NCBI RefSeq assembly: GCF_000368685.1
Contig: NZ_KB849628.1
Location: forward strand, 1,150,813 to 1,192,079
Direction: 5' to 3'
Length of the DNA: 41,267 bases
From: Acinetobacter baylyi DSM 14961 = CIP 107474
GTDB taxonomy: Bacteria > Pseudomonadota > Gammaproteobacteria > Pseudomonadales > Moraxellaceae
Both the position numbers and the translations under genes were made by a program. Shown piece by piece: positions 1 to 8,521 of the stretch. Under the pieces are notes generated by a model, which made no database searches, was not told where the DNA came from, and saw nothing but the letters and a program-made list of their open reading frames with translations. The first letter of the stretch is position 1, and each line of letters opens with the position of its first letter.

Positions 1-3000
1 GTCTGTCAGGCTATCTGGACTGTTGCTGATGGTGCCTTGTATTGCACCCACGTCATCGTAGAGATCATCCGCAGTCACCGCTGTCGCTGATGGTGGTGTG
101 GTGTCTACAGTGAAGCTGAGTTCAGTTGATGTCGTGCCAACATTGCCTGCTTGGTCCACAATCGACGCTTTGTAGTTGTGGGTGCCTTCGCTGACATTGC
201 TCAATTGGTAGCTGAAGCTTGCGCCTGTGACGGTCGCTGTACCCAGTAAGGTGTTGCCTTCATAGATCTGAACCACATCACCATCTTTAAGACCACTCAC
301 TGTACCTTTGAGTAGTGGTGAGGTGTCATTGGTCGATGTGCCTGTACCGTAGTCACCGGTATTCGGTGCAACGTCATCAGTATAGCCTGTCAGGCTGATG
401 CTGTTATCTGTGGTTGGCGCTTGGGTGTCCACCACGATCACTTGCGTGCTCGCTGTGCCTGTATTCCCCGCTGCATCGACTACTCGGGTCTCAATGCTGT
501 AGCTGCCATCTGCCAGGGTCTTGCCCGTGTTGTCGTAGCTCCAGCTGTTGTCACTGCCTTTGACGGCATTGACCCAAGTCGTCCCACCGTCGAGTGAGAT
601 TTGAACATACTCACCTGTTGCCAGGGTGCCTGTGGTGCTGAGGTTGAAGACCAGAGTGTTGTCGCTGGTGACAAAGTCACTGCTTGAGCTTCCTGTATCT
701 TGGGTGATGCTGACTAAACTTGCAGTCGCAGTCGGTGCAGTCAGATCAACAGTCAGGGTGAATGGATCGCTCTTGCCACTCTCATTCCCTACTGGATCAG
801 TCGCTGTGACGCTCAGGTCATGTGAACCTTCTGTCAAGCCAGGTGCAGGAATGGTGTAGTTCCAGTTGCCATCCGCTCCAACGGTCACACTGCCCACCAG
901 ATCGTTGCCATCATATACCTTGATCACATCACCTGGCGTTGCACCTGTTCCGGTGAGGGTTGGTGTGGTGTCATCGGTGCTCGCACCTTGAGTTAATGGA
1001 CCTTGTATGAGACCCACATCGTCATTCACTTGACCAATGCTTGGAACATCCGGTGCTGTGGTATCAATGGTTAGGGTGAAGCTGGCTGTACCTTGGGTAC
1101 CCGCTGCATTGCTCGCAGTGGCGGTATAGCTGTGGGTGCCTTCGCTTTGGCTTGGTAAGGTGTAGCTCCAGTTACCATTGCTGTCAACCACCGCTGAACC
1201 AACGACGGCACCACCGTCAACACTGATGCTTACCACTGCACCGACGGTGCCTGTACCTACTAGCGTTGGTGTGGTGTCATCGGTCGCTGCGTTGTTGGCA
1301 AGGTCGCCTGTTTTGCTGCCTGCATCATCAATCGCTTTGTTGATGCTGACCACGACATTGCTGCTGTCTACTGTAAAGTTGAGCGCATCGCTGGCCGCAC
1401 TGGTGTTGCCTGCTGGATCAGTCGCTGTGGTGGTGATGCTATGTTTACCTTCGTCCAAGCCAGTCGATGGCGTGAAGCTCCATGTGCCGTCTGCGCCGAC
1501 TGTGGTGCTGCCTAATACGCTCTCACCATCTTTGATGGTAATGACATCACCTGCGCTACCTGTCCCCTTGAATTCCGGGTTCTTGTCATCGGTGGTGCCA
1601 TTATTGGCGATCGGACCTTGTACCACTCCTTGATCGTCTATCGCAGTCACCACACCTGGTGTCGCTGGTGCTGTGGTATCCAGTACAATCGGATAGGCAC
1701 CTGAATCAGGGCTCGATTGGCCTGCTCCATCGGTTTGTTTCGCCACCAGGTTCTTCACGCCATCTGCGCCAAGATCTGTGGTTTTTACGCTCCAGGTGCC
1801 ATCTGCGGCCACGGTGCTTGAACCCACCGCTGTTCCGTCAACATAAACAGTCACCACTGCACCCACTTGCCCGGTACCACTGATGGTTGGGGTGCGGTCA
1901 TCGGTGGTCTGGTTCTTTTGCAGTTCGCCAGTAACGCTGCCCTGATCGTCTAGTACGCTTTGGATCGATGGCGCTGATGGCGCTGCACCGACCACTTTGA
2001 ACGCCCAGGCCGTGGTTTGTGGGCCTTCGTTGCCTGCTGCATCGACACCGCTCGCAGTAAAGCTATGCGATCCTGCTCCAATTGGCGTTGCTGGAGTGAA
2101 GCTCCATTTGCCATCTGTTCCTACGGTTGCACTGCCTAGATACGCGCCATTGTCGTAGACTTTCACGGTCGCAACTGAGGCATCTGCTGTTCCTGAGTAG
2201 GTTGGACGGGTGTCGTCTGTCAGGCTATCTGGACTGTTGCTGATGGTGCCTTGTATTGCACCCACGTCATCGTAGAGATCATCCGCAGTCACCGCTGTCG
2301 CTGATGGTGATTGAGTATCCACCACGATCACTTGCGTACTCGCTGTGCCTGTATTTCCCGCTGCATCGACTACTCGGGTCTCGATGCTGTAGCTGCCATC
2401 TGCCAGGGTCTTGCCCGTGTTGTCGTAACTCCAGCTATTGTCACTGCCTTTGATGGCATTGACCCAGGTCGTCCCACCGTCGAGTGAGATTTGAACATAC
2501 TCACCTGTTGCCAGGGTGCCTGTGGTGCTGAGGTTGAAGACCAGGGTGTTGTCGCTGGTGACAAAGTCACTGCTTGAGCTTCCTGTATCTTGGGTAATGC
2601 TGACTAAACTTGCAGTCGCAGTCGGTGCCACAGTGTCGATATTGAAATCTAGTGTCGGACTCTTACCACTTTCATTTCCTGCGGCATCTGTTGCTGTGTA
2701 ACCAATACTATGATCACCATCGACTAAAGGAGTGCTAGGTGTAAATGTCCACTTACCATCTGAACCTACCGTAGTCGTACCTAATTTGGTACTACCATCA
2801 TAAATGGTAATCACCTCACCCGCTGTGCCTGTACCACTAATCAAGGGCGTATTGTCATTGGTTGAACTACCTGAGGTAATCGGACCAACAATCGGAGCTT
2901 GATCATCAGTACCTGCTGGTGCTGTATCAGGTGTCGCTGGCGCAGTAGTATCTACAGTGAAATCAACAGCTGGACTTTTACCGCTTTCATTACCTGCAGT

Positions 3001-3720
3001 ATCTTTTACTGTATAAGTAATATCATGATTACCATCTGTTAATGGCGTAGATGGAGTAAATGACCATTTTCCATCGCTTCCAACAGTTGTGCTACCTAGC
3101 TTAGTATCACCATCATAAATAGTAATTGTTGTTCCTGGTGTTGCGCCACTTCCTGTAATGGCTGGAGTTGGATCGTTGGTTACTCCACCTTGTTTGACTT
3201 CACCTGTAATCGGTTCTTTATCGTCAGTAATAATAGCGGCAGTAGTCGGTGTAGCAGGTGGTTGTGCTGGCTGATTATCGCTATCTTTACTGTTATGTTG
3301 ATGAGCCCACCATAAAATTCCACCCGTAGTCACTGGAATAGCAGCCCATGCCCAAGGGCTAGAATCACCATTGCTTGCATAGAGCAATGGATCAATTGAA
3401 TCTATAGGCTGGTAAGCCACATTTTCTAACAATGCACCTTGAGCGTCTGTAAATTGAGCCCAGATGAGCTTACCTGAATCATCTTGAAAAACTAAACTAT
3501 TATCAGTAGGTGCTTCTGTGCTAAAAAAATCATCAATGACAATGACTTCACCATTTTTTAATTTAACTATCGCGCTTGTTCCATCGCGCGTTACCTCCTG
3601 AACATCCTCTACAGGAACTTTAATCAAGACAACTGAAGCCTGAGTAAGTTTGGCTGAGTTGCCAGTTATATTTGCCAATGTGGCATGCGTATCTTTAGCA
3701 ATAATTTGTATATCAGGCAT
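1..3720 (-). CDS. bap: Bap-like giant surface adhesin, N-terminal part (open at window edge)
   Basis: Reading the minus strand from ATG at 3720, the frame stays open for all 1240 codons and runs off the window, so this is the N-terminal part of a much larger protein. Residues 1-110 resemble the BapA prefix-like domain (opening MPDIQIIAKD, with GEVIVIDDFF near residue 58). A hydrophobic stretch at 122-139 (PWAWAAIPVTTGGILWW) follows, then from about residue 165 serial bacterial Ig-like modules of roughly 100 residues with recurring DGTWSFTP, DxAGN and TDDTTPT motifs. About ten modules are complete and an eleventh is cut by the edge. No classical signal peptide is seen; by family knowledge such proteins are exported by type I secretion and act in biofilm formation. 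A purine-rich stretch lies just upstream of the ATG. Modules from about residue 365 on are clearly richer in G+C than the N-terminal part. The family call is firm; equivalence to a particular Bap is not. Confidence 0.88.
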   Translation of the reverse strand, partial: MPDIQIIAKDTHATLANITGNSAKLTQASVVLIKVPVEDVQEVTRDGTSAIVKLKNGEVIVIDDFFSTEAPTDNSLVFQDDSGKLIWAQFTDAQGALLENVAYQPIDSIDPLLYASNGDSSPWAWAAIPVTTGGILWWAHQHNSKDSDNQPAQPPATPTTAAIITDDKEPITGEVKQGGVTNDPTPAITGSGATPGTTITIYDGDTKLGSTTVGSDGKWSFTPSTPLTDGNHDITYTVKDTAGNESGKSPAVDFTVDTTAPATPDTAPAGTDDQAPIVGPITSGSSTNDNTPLISGTGTAGEVITIYDGSTKLGTTTVGSDGKWTFTPSTPLVDGDHSIGYTATDAAGNESGKSPTLDFNIDTVAPTATASLVSITQDTGSSSSDFVTSDNTLVFNLSTTGTLATGEYVQISLDGGTTWVNAIKGSDNSWSYDNTGKTLADGSYSIETRVVDAAGNTGTASTQVIVVDTQSPSATAVTADDLYDDVGAIQGTISNSPDSLTDDTRPTYSGTADASVATVKVYDNGAYLGSATVGTDGKWSFTPATPIGAGSHSFTASGVDAAGNEGPQTTAWAFKVVGAAPSAPSIQSVLDDQGSVTGELQKNQTTDDRTPTISGTGQVGAVVTVYVDGTAVGSSTVAADGTWSVKTTDLGADGVKNLVAKQTDGAGQSSPDSGAYPIVLDTTAPATPGVVTAIDDQGVVQGPIANNGTTDDKNPEFKGTGSAGDVITIKDGESVLGSTTVGADGTWSFTPSTGLDEGKHSITTTATDPAGNTSAASDALNFTVDSSNVVVSINKAIDDAGSKTGDLANNAATDDTTPTLVGTGTVGAVVSISVDGGAVVGSAVVDSNGNWSYTLPSQSEGTHSYTATASNAAGTQGTASFTLTIDTTAPDVPSIGQVNDDVGLIQGPLTQGASTDDTTPTLTGTGATPGDVIKVYDGNDLVGSVTVGADGNWNYTIPAPGLTEGSHDLSVTATDPVGNESGKSDPFTLTVDLTAPTATASLVSITQDTGSSSSDFVTSDNTLVFNLSTTGTLATGEYVQISLDGGTTWVNAVKGSDNSWSYDNTGKTLADGSYSIETRVVDAAGNTGTASTQVIVVDTQAPTTDNSISLTGYTDDVAPNTGDYGTGTSTNDTSPLLKGTVSGLKDGDVVQIYEGNTLLGTATVTGASFSYQLSNVSEGTHNYKASIVDQAGNVGTTSTELSFTVDTTPPSATAVTADDLYDDVGAIQGTISNSPDSLTD
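426..737 (-). repeat. Ig-like module, type B, copy 2
   Basis: This stretch is nearly identical to 2316-2627 at an offset of 1890 bases. Aligning 421-737 with 2311-2627, I count 11 differences, all transitions; ten are synonymous and one changes Ile to Val. It encodes a module opening TATASLVSITQDTGSSSSDF, distinct from the DDxGxxxG-type modules around it. Confidence 0.9.
2215..2309 (-). repeat. 95-bp exact repeat inside the Bap-like gene
   Basis: Positions 2215-2309 are identical to 1-95 (offset 2214). They encode the start of a module with the motif DDLYDDVGAIQGT. The second copy is cut by the window edge, so the true repeat may be longer. The offset differs from the 1890 bases separating the type B copies, because one extra Ig-like module (about 110-420) lies between the paired blocks in the distal copy. 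Confidence 0.9.
2316..2627 (-). repeat. Ig-like module, type B, copy 1
   Basis: Partner of the copy at 426-737. It is the third Ig-like module from the N-terminus. The junction at about 2628 is also where base composition changes from G+C-rich (lower coordinates) to AT-rich (toward the start codon). Confidence 0.9.
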
Positions 3721-4157
3721 AACTTTTTCTCTCTAGTATACTTTATATTTTTTTGTGCCATCCCCACCATTTAAAGGATTTATTAAACAATCACTCTAAA
3801 TGAATATGCACCCAATCCCTAACATTAAACATTCAAAATAAAAAAAAATAAATACAGAAAACCACTAAAAAAATAAAAAAAATGATAAATACATCACAAA
3901 ATAATAAAATGAATATTAACATATTGATTTTTAAATATAAAAAATGATTATATTTTTCAAAATGAACAATTTTGATACAAAATAATTTTTTTGAAGCCTC
4001 TTTTAATTATTCAAAAAAATAACATACTAACCACGAGTTTAATTAGAATTATTAAACAATAAAATTTCTAAAGGTCTTTTGACTAAAAATTTAAAATTTC
4101 GAAAATTTTTACATTTTATTATAATTGATTATAAATACTTAACGAACAACATATTAA
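3721..4157. other. AT-rich intergenic region upstream of the Bap-like gene
   Basis: About 440 bases without a credible gene, rich in A and T runs. It should hold the promoter of the Bap-like gene on the minus strand, but I cannot pick one convincing -35/-10 pair. The self-complementary stretch AAAATTTCGAAAATTTT lies near 4090. Confidence 0.5.
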
Positions 4158-4183
4158 AAAGGAACCATATTTCAGGTTCCTTT
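4158..4183 (-). terminator. Terminator of the antiporter gene
   Basis: Inverted repeat AAAGGAACC / GGTTCCTTT with an eight-base loop, starting 10 bases beyond the antiporter stop codon. On the minus strand the stem is followed by T-rich sequence. Confidence 0.75.
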
Positions 4184-4192
4184 GTTTACACA

Positions 4193-5692
4193 CTAGAAAT
4201 TTTCTGGATTTTCTAAACGTTTCACTTCTTGAATTTTTGTTGGGTGATGTACAGCAGCAACACCATCTTCAGCCTTTTGATCGATCAATTGGTCTGTATC
4301 ATAAATAGTGATGGTTTCATTGCCATACGCATCTTCACCTACAATATATTTAAATCCTTTGCGATTCATTTTGTGACATAAACGTTGATACCAGCCTTTA
4401 AAGCCAGTGGTTTCCTCATTGGGATTATAGTAAAAAGCATTCATTACAGCAGGTAATCCTAACCCACAAACCACACCAGACATCAGTACACTAATAAATG
4501 TATATCCAATTAAAATACTACTGTATTCACGCAGTTGCGGTACGTTGGCGACTGCCAGAATCAAAGCAAGTGAAATACCACCACGTACTCCACCCCATGA
4601 TAATATCGCTAAACTACCGTTATAACTTTTTGTTCTAAATGATGGAAAGAATGAGAAAGATAAAAAGTTTGCAGCAAATCGTGAAAGATGTAATGCGATA
4701 AATGCAACCATTCCTCCCAAAATCATGCTCGTACTTAGGTCTAAAATAAACAATTCCAAACCAATTAAGGTAAAAAGAAATGAGTTAATAATTCCTTCAA
4801 CTGTATGCCAAAAATGATTAACTTCTCGAATTTCTCTTTCTTCTAAAATTTCCTTCCATTTATTCCCTACAATTAAGCCACCAATTACACAAGCAATCGG
4901 CGCGGAAGCATGCGCAAATAATGAGACTAGATAAGCACCACTCGCCAATAATGCTGTTGTTAAAATGAGAGATTCCATTTCATGCTTGCCACGTAACAAA
5001 CGCAATACACCCAGCCCAAATCCCCATCCAATGACAACCGCAACGGCAATTTCATAGAAAAAATTTTCAATTGTCCCAATTAAACTAAAATGCTCGCCTT
5101 GCAAAACGTTCAATAAAGTCATAAATACCGCAATACACATTGCGTCATTAAAAAGTGACTCACCTTCAAGTTTTACAATTAAATGATGAGGTGCCCGAAC
5201 CGAACTTAAAACACCTTTAATTCCAATCGGATCTGTCGCACCCAATGCAGAACCAAGAAGTAATAGCACCAGAATAGGTACAGGATTTCCCATGAGATAT
5301 TGAAATCCGTATAACAACCCTGCAAAAAAGATGGCACATAACAGTAATGCAATGGTTGCAAGAATACCGATTGGTTTCCAGTGGCTTCTTAGATCAGAAA
5401 TTTTAAACTTGAGTGCAGAAGAGGTAAGAATAAAGCAGATGACACCATTAATTAAAAAATCATAGAAATCGATGCTTCTGACTGCATTTTCAATATTATG
5501 AATGTTAATAGCAATAAATTGATTACCATTAAGAAGACTTGCTCCCCACTGTAAGATAAATACCAATACAGCAGAAACGATTGGAACACCAATAGCTTGA
5601 GGAAAATTAAGAATACGTTTATTGAAGATTGTGGTTGCAATCGAAAGCGCAAAAATAACAGTTAAAACTTGTAGAAGAAAAAAACTACCCAT
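4193..5692 (-). CDS. Cation:proton antiporter, CPA1/NhaP type
   Basis: A 499-residue polytopic inner-membrane protein with about 11-13 hydrophobic segments, predicted to exchange Na+ (or K+) for protons in pH and salt homeostasis. The CPA1 hallmark lies at about 150-190: GATDPIGIKGVL, then EGESLFNDA with the conserved acidic/ND pair of the ion-binding site. A later segment, SWGGVRGGISLAL, matches the conserved GxRGxxxLAL helix of this family. The last 70 or so residues form a charged cytoplasmic tail with GEDAYGNETITIYD. The start is supported by AAGGA about seven bases before the ATG. It sits alone with its own terminator, diverging from the small hypothetical gene at 5887. Whether Na+ or K+ is the substrate cannot be read from the sequence. 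Confidence 0.9.
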   Translation of the reverse strand: MGSFFLLQVLTVIFALSIATTIFNKRILNFPQAIGVPIVSAVLVFILQWGASLLNGNQFIAINIHNIENAVRSIDFYDFLINGVICFILTSSALKFKISDLRSHWKPIGILATIALLLCAIFFAGLLYGFQYLMGNPVPILVLLLLGSALGATDPIGIKGVLSSVRAPHHLIVKLEGESLFNDAMCIAVFMTLLNVLQGEHFSLIGTIENFFYEIAVAVVIGWGFGLGVLRLLRGKHEMESLILTTALLASGAYLVSLFAHASAPIACVIGGLIVGNKWKEILEEREIREVNHFWHTVEGIINSFLFTLIGLELFILDLSTSMILGGMVAFIALHLSRFAANFLSFSFFPSFRTKSYNGSLAILSWGGVRGGISLALILAVANVPQLREYSSILIGYTFISVLMSGVVCGLGLPAVMNAFYYNPNEETTGFKGWYQRLCHKMNRKGFKYIVGEDAYGNETITIYDTDQLIDQKAEDGVAAVHHPTKIQEVKRLENPENF

Positions 5693-5886
5693 AAATATCC
5701 TTATGGATCAAACAAATAATCGAAGCCTCAATTTTACTTAAATTTGTATGAGATATTTAAAAAAATAATTTTCTTAACAAAATAAATAATATTAATTATT
5801 TTCATTGCTTTACAACAACCGTGAAAAGCACTTTGTGAAACCTTATAAATCGGGTATTTTAATGGCGTCGAACAGGAAGCCAGATC

Positions 5887-6444
5887 ATGCATCAAACCCT
5901 TAAAATTGTTGTACGTCTCATATTAGCAACATGTATTTTTCTGATTACTGCTGCACTGATTCTTACCTGTATCACCAAATCTTATGAAATTTGGTCTGCT
6001 CAAGATGAATATAAAAATAAGCAAATTTCTCATATTCGTACCAATGAAAATCATACATATCGCTTACTCAGTAATAATAAAAAGCCACATCAAGCATTCT
6101 ATATTGTTCTTCAAAATCAAGGCTATATCGCCAAATTTAATTGTGAAAACTATATCAATAGTCTTTGCATCGACAAATATAATGAAGTCGGAACTCGCAT
6201 TGTTCAGAACGCCACCTTTCAAAACATTGGTCAACATAGCTATATCCAAAATATTCAATTTCTGGATAGTCAAACCAATATGATAGGTTCTTTTAATTGG
6301 TCTCAAAAAGAAATTGATGCGCTGTATGCAGAAGATATGAAAGGACTAAAATTTATTGTGGTGGGTATTTCAATCTTTGCTTTAATTGCCATTTATTGCA
6401 GTTTCAGAATTATACGTAATTTTAGAAGATTCTTAGAAAAATAA
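5887..6444 (+). CDS. Hypothetical two-TM membrane protein
   Basis: I do not recognise a family. The 185-residue product has an N-terminal hydrophobic helix (about 7-29) and a second near the C-terminus (about 155-173), followed by a basic tail RIIRNFRRFLEK. This predicts both ends in the cytoplasm and a periplasmic domain of about 125 residues in between. That domain holds two cysteines seven residues apart (NCENYINSLC), which could form a disulfide. The start is supported by AGGAAG seven bases before the ATG. The gene stands alone between divergent antiporter and convergent metallopeptidase genes and shares a bidirectional terminator with the latter. Normal length, a good ribosome-binding site and coherent topology argue for a real gene; its function is unknown. 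Confidence 0.75.
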   Translation: MHQTLKIVVRLILATCIFLITAALILTCITKSYEIWSAQDEYKNKQISHIRTNENHTYRLLSNNKKPHQAFYIVLQNQGYIAKFNCENYINSLCIDKYNEVGTRIVQNATFQNIGQHSYIQNIQFLDSQTNMIGSFNWSQKEIDALYAEDMKGLKFIVVGISIFALIAIYCSFRIIRNFRRFLEK

Positions 6445-6467
6445 AAGAGAAGGCATAACCTTCTCTT
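6445..6467. terminator. Bidirectional terminator
   Basis: Perfect 9-bp stem AAGAGAAGG / CCTTCTCTT with a 5-base loop lies between the convergent stop codons at 6444 and 6469. A-rich and T-rich flanks on the two sides suit termination of both genes. Confidence 0.8.
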
Positions 6468-6468
6468 G

Positions 6469-7365
6469 TCAAATACTGGCCTTGAAGGTATCACACTGAT
6501 TTAAATCACCCGATTTTAGACCCACCTCAAACCAATGCATGCGTTGCTGACTGGTGCCATGAGTAAAACTATCTGGTACCACTTGTCCAGTAGAACGTTT
6601 TTGTAAGTAGTCATCGCCAATTTTTTGTGCAGCATCCATTGCTTCTTCAATATCACCTGCCTCTAAAAATTGTGTTCGTTGCTGATTATGATTGGCCCAT
6701 ATTCTAGCAAAGCAATCTGCTTGCAATTCAAGACGAACTGAAAGTTGATTGGCTTGAGCACGACTACCTTGCGCTTGTGCCTGTTGCACTTGAGAAGATA
6801 TTCCTAGCAGATTCTGAATATGGTGCCCTACCTCATGTGCCACCACATATGCTTGAGCAAAGTCACCAGCTTGATCCTGTCGCGAAAGTTCAGTCTGATT
6901 CTGTTCACCAGAGATTCCCATTTGCTCACGCATATCTTTAAAGAAGCTGGTATCGATATATACTTTTTGATCTGTGGGACAATAAAATGGCCCCATGGCA
7001 GATTGTGCTGTTCCACAACCAGATTGCACAATACCATTAAATAGTACCAACTTTGGCGGCACATAAGTTTGACCCAACTGCTTAAAAATGGGTGTCCAAG
7101 TATCTTCTGTATCCGCTAAAATGGTTCCCACAAAATCAGATGCTTCTTTTTGATCTGCAGTGAGTTGCTGTGGCGCATTTGAAGATGGATTTTGTGCAGC
7201 CGTGATTTGCTGTGTTGCTTGATAGGCTTGCTGCGGATCAACACCGAAAAATTTCCATGCAACAAAAGCAACAACTAATCCAATAATACTGATGCCACCA
7301 ACCTTTGCACCACTCCCACGACGATCTTCTACGTTACTACTAACACGACGCCCTTTCCAACGCAT
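6469..7365 (-). CDS. ypfJ: YpfJ-type neutral zinc metallopeptidase
   Basis: The product (298 residues) opens MRWKGRRVSSNVEDRRG, the standard start of this family. An upstream in-frame TTG at 7395 exists, but ATG at 7365 is preceded by GAGGTG and matches the family length. A basic N-terminus is followed by one transmembrane helix at about 23-40, so the catalytic domain is probably periplasmic and membrane-anchored. The zinc motif HEVGHH lies at 177-182 and the third-ligand region ELQADCFA follows about 40 residues later. Four cysteines occur in the domain (for example GCGTA and FYCP). The physiological substrate is not established. It lies 36 bases downstream of the DUF808 gene on the same strand, so the two may be co-transcribed. 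Confidence 0.92.
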   Translation of the reverse strand: MRWKGRRVSSNVEDRRGSGAKVGGISIIGLVVAFVAWKFFGVDPQQAYQATQQITAAQNPSSNAPQQLTADQKEASDFVGTILADTEDTWTPIFKQLGQTYVPPKLVLFNGIVQSGCGTAQSAMGPFYCPTDQKVYIDTSFFKDMREQMGISGEQNQTELSRQDQAGDFAQAYVVAHEVGHHIQNLLGISSQVQQAQAQGSRAQANQLSVRLELQADCFARIWANHNQQRTQFLEAGDIEEAMDAAQKIGDDYLQKRSTGQVVPDSFTHGTSQQRMHWFEVGLKSGDLNQCDTFKASI

Positions 7366-7401
7366 AAAACACCTCAGATTATTTTTATCATACAATTATG
7401 A

Positions 7402-8316
7402 CTATTTTGATCTCATTTTTTGAAATAAAGTCACCAATATTAGAACAATTGCACCAGCAACAAGTCCAATGACCATGTTGATTAATGTAGGCGTGAGTGC
7501 ACCAATAATATTTCCAACGGCTGGGATAAGCTCTATATGATCGGTGGCATCCTCGGTGAAATGGTGAAACAAAGGAATTGTATGTGCAATAATTCCACCG
7601 CCCACCAAAAACATCGCAATGGTTCCAACAACTGATAGTGTTTTCATCAGAAATGGGGCAAAAGCCAATAAACCATTTCCAATTTTTTGTTTAAGAGATG
7701 ATGCTTGCTGAGTTAAGTAAAGTCCTAGATCATCAATTTTAACAATCATAGCAACAAAACCATAGACACCAATGGTCATAATAATGGCAATGACCGCTAA
7801 CACCATAAGCTTGGTCATAAAAGGTGCCGTTGCAACGGTACCTAAAGAAATCACTACAATTTCTGCAGACAAGATAAAATCGGTACGGATTGCACCTTTA
7901 ATTTTATCTTTTTCAAATGTGGCTAAATCCAGTTCATCCTGAGCCAACTTTTCAGCCGCATGCTCTAAATCATGATTTTTCTTTGAGTGTAAAGAGTGCA
8001 TGACTTTCTCTACCCCTTCATAACAAAGAAACAGCCCACCCATCATTAATAACGGGTTAATCAGCCAAGGTGCGATTACACTAATTAAGAGTGCAAGTGG
8101 CACTAAAATCAATTTATTGACGAATGAACCTTTGGCCACCCCCCAAACTACAGGTAATTCTCGTTCAGCACGAACACCTGTTACTTGCTGTGCATTTAAA
8201 GCAAGGTCATCACCTAATACACCTGCTGTTTTCTTCGCTGCCATCTTACTCATCAAGGCAACATCATCTAAAAGCGTTGCAATATCATCGAGTAACAAAA
8301 GTAAGCCACTTGCCAT
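7402..8316 (-). CDS. DUF808 family membrane protein
   Basis: The 304-residue product opens [20 protein letters not shown], the signature of the DUF808 (YedI-like) inner-membrane family. Soluble N-terminal and central segments alternate with about six hydrophobic helices (for example near 70-105, 155-200, 225-250 and 275-298). Length agrees with the family. The biochemical function of the family is unknown. Its promoter region faces that of trpS in a 205-base divergent intergenic space. The metallopeptidase gene follows closely downstream, which suggests a two-gene unit. Confidence 0.9.
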   Translation of the reverse strand: MASGLLLLLDDIATLLDDVALMSKMAAKKTAGVLGDDLALNAQQVTGVRAERELPVVWGVAKGSFVNKLILVPLALLISVIAPWLINPLLMMGGLFLCYEGVEKVMHSLHSKKNHDLEHAAEKLAQDELDLATFEKDKIKGAIRTDFILSAEIVVISLGTVATAPFMTKLMVLAVIAIIMTIGVYGFVAMIVKIDDLGLYLTQQASSLKQKIGNGLLAFAPFLMKTLSVVGTIAMFLVGGGIIAHTIPLFHHFTEDATDHIELIPAVGNIIGALTPTLINMVIGLVAGAIVLILVTLFQKMRSK

Positions 8317-8426
8317 TTTTTATCCACGTTTGTAATTATCTGACTATTGTAAAATGATTTTTTTAATTTTCTGTAATTATTGTGAATAAATTCACGGTAT
8401 TATTTGATGAAAAATTGAATCTATCG

Positions 8427-8456
8427 CTGACGATTTTCCTTTATTTCCCGTACAAT
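8427..8456 (+). promoter_or_regulatory. Candidate trpS promoter
   Basis: CTGACG (8427-8432), an 18-base spacer and TACAAT (8451-8456) fit a sigma-70 promoter about 65 bases before trpS. A small inverted repeat, GTGAATAAATTCAC at 8382-8395, lies just upstream. No leader-peptide tryptophan run is visible. Confidence 0.5.
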
Positions 8457-8521
8457 AACGCCAATCTTTTATATTACAGGGCACTTCCCCTGATTAAGCC
8501 AATACAATAGTGGGATAAATA

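Noticed and set aside
1..2630. Repeats suggesting a CRISPR array
   Set aside because: The repeat units are about 300 bases, translate in frame to Ig-like modules and vary between copies; there are no short direct repeats with unique spacers and no cas genes.
1..2700. Plus-strand open frames of 61-151 codons opposite the Bap-like gene
   Set aside because: They lie antisense to a repetitive, G+C-rich coding region that is open for 1240 codons, have low-complexity products and recur with the repeats.
7366..7395. Longer metallopeptidase start at TTG 7395
   Set aside because: ATG at 7365 has GAGGTG upstream and matches the family N-terminus MRWKGRR.
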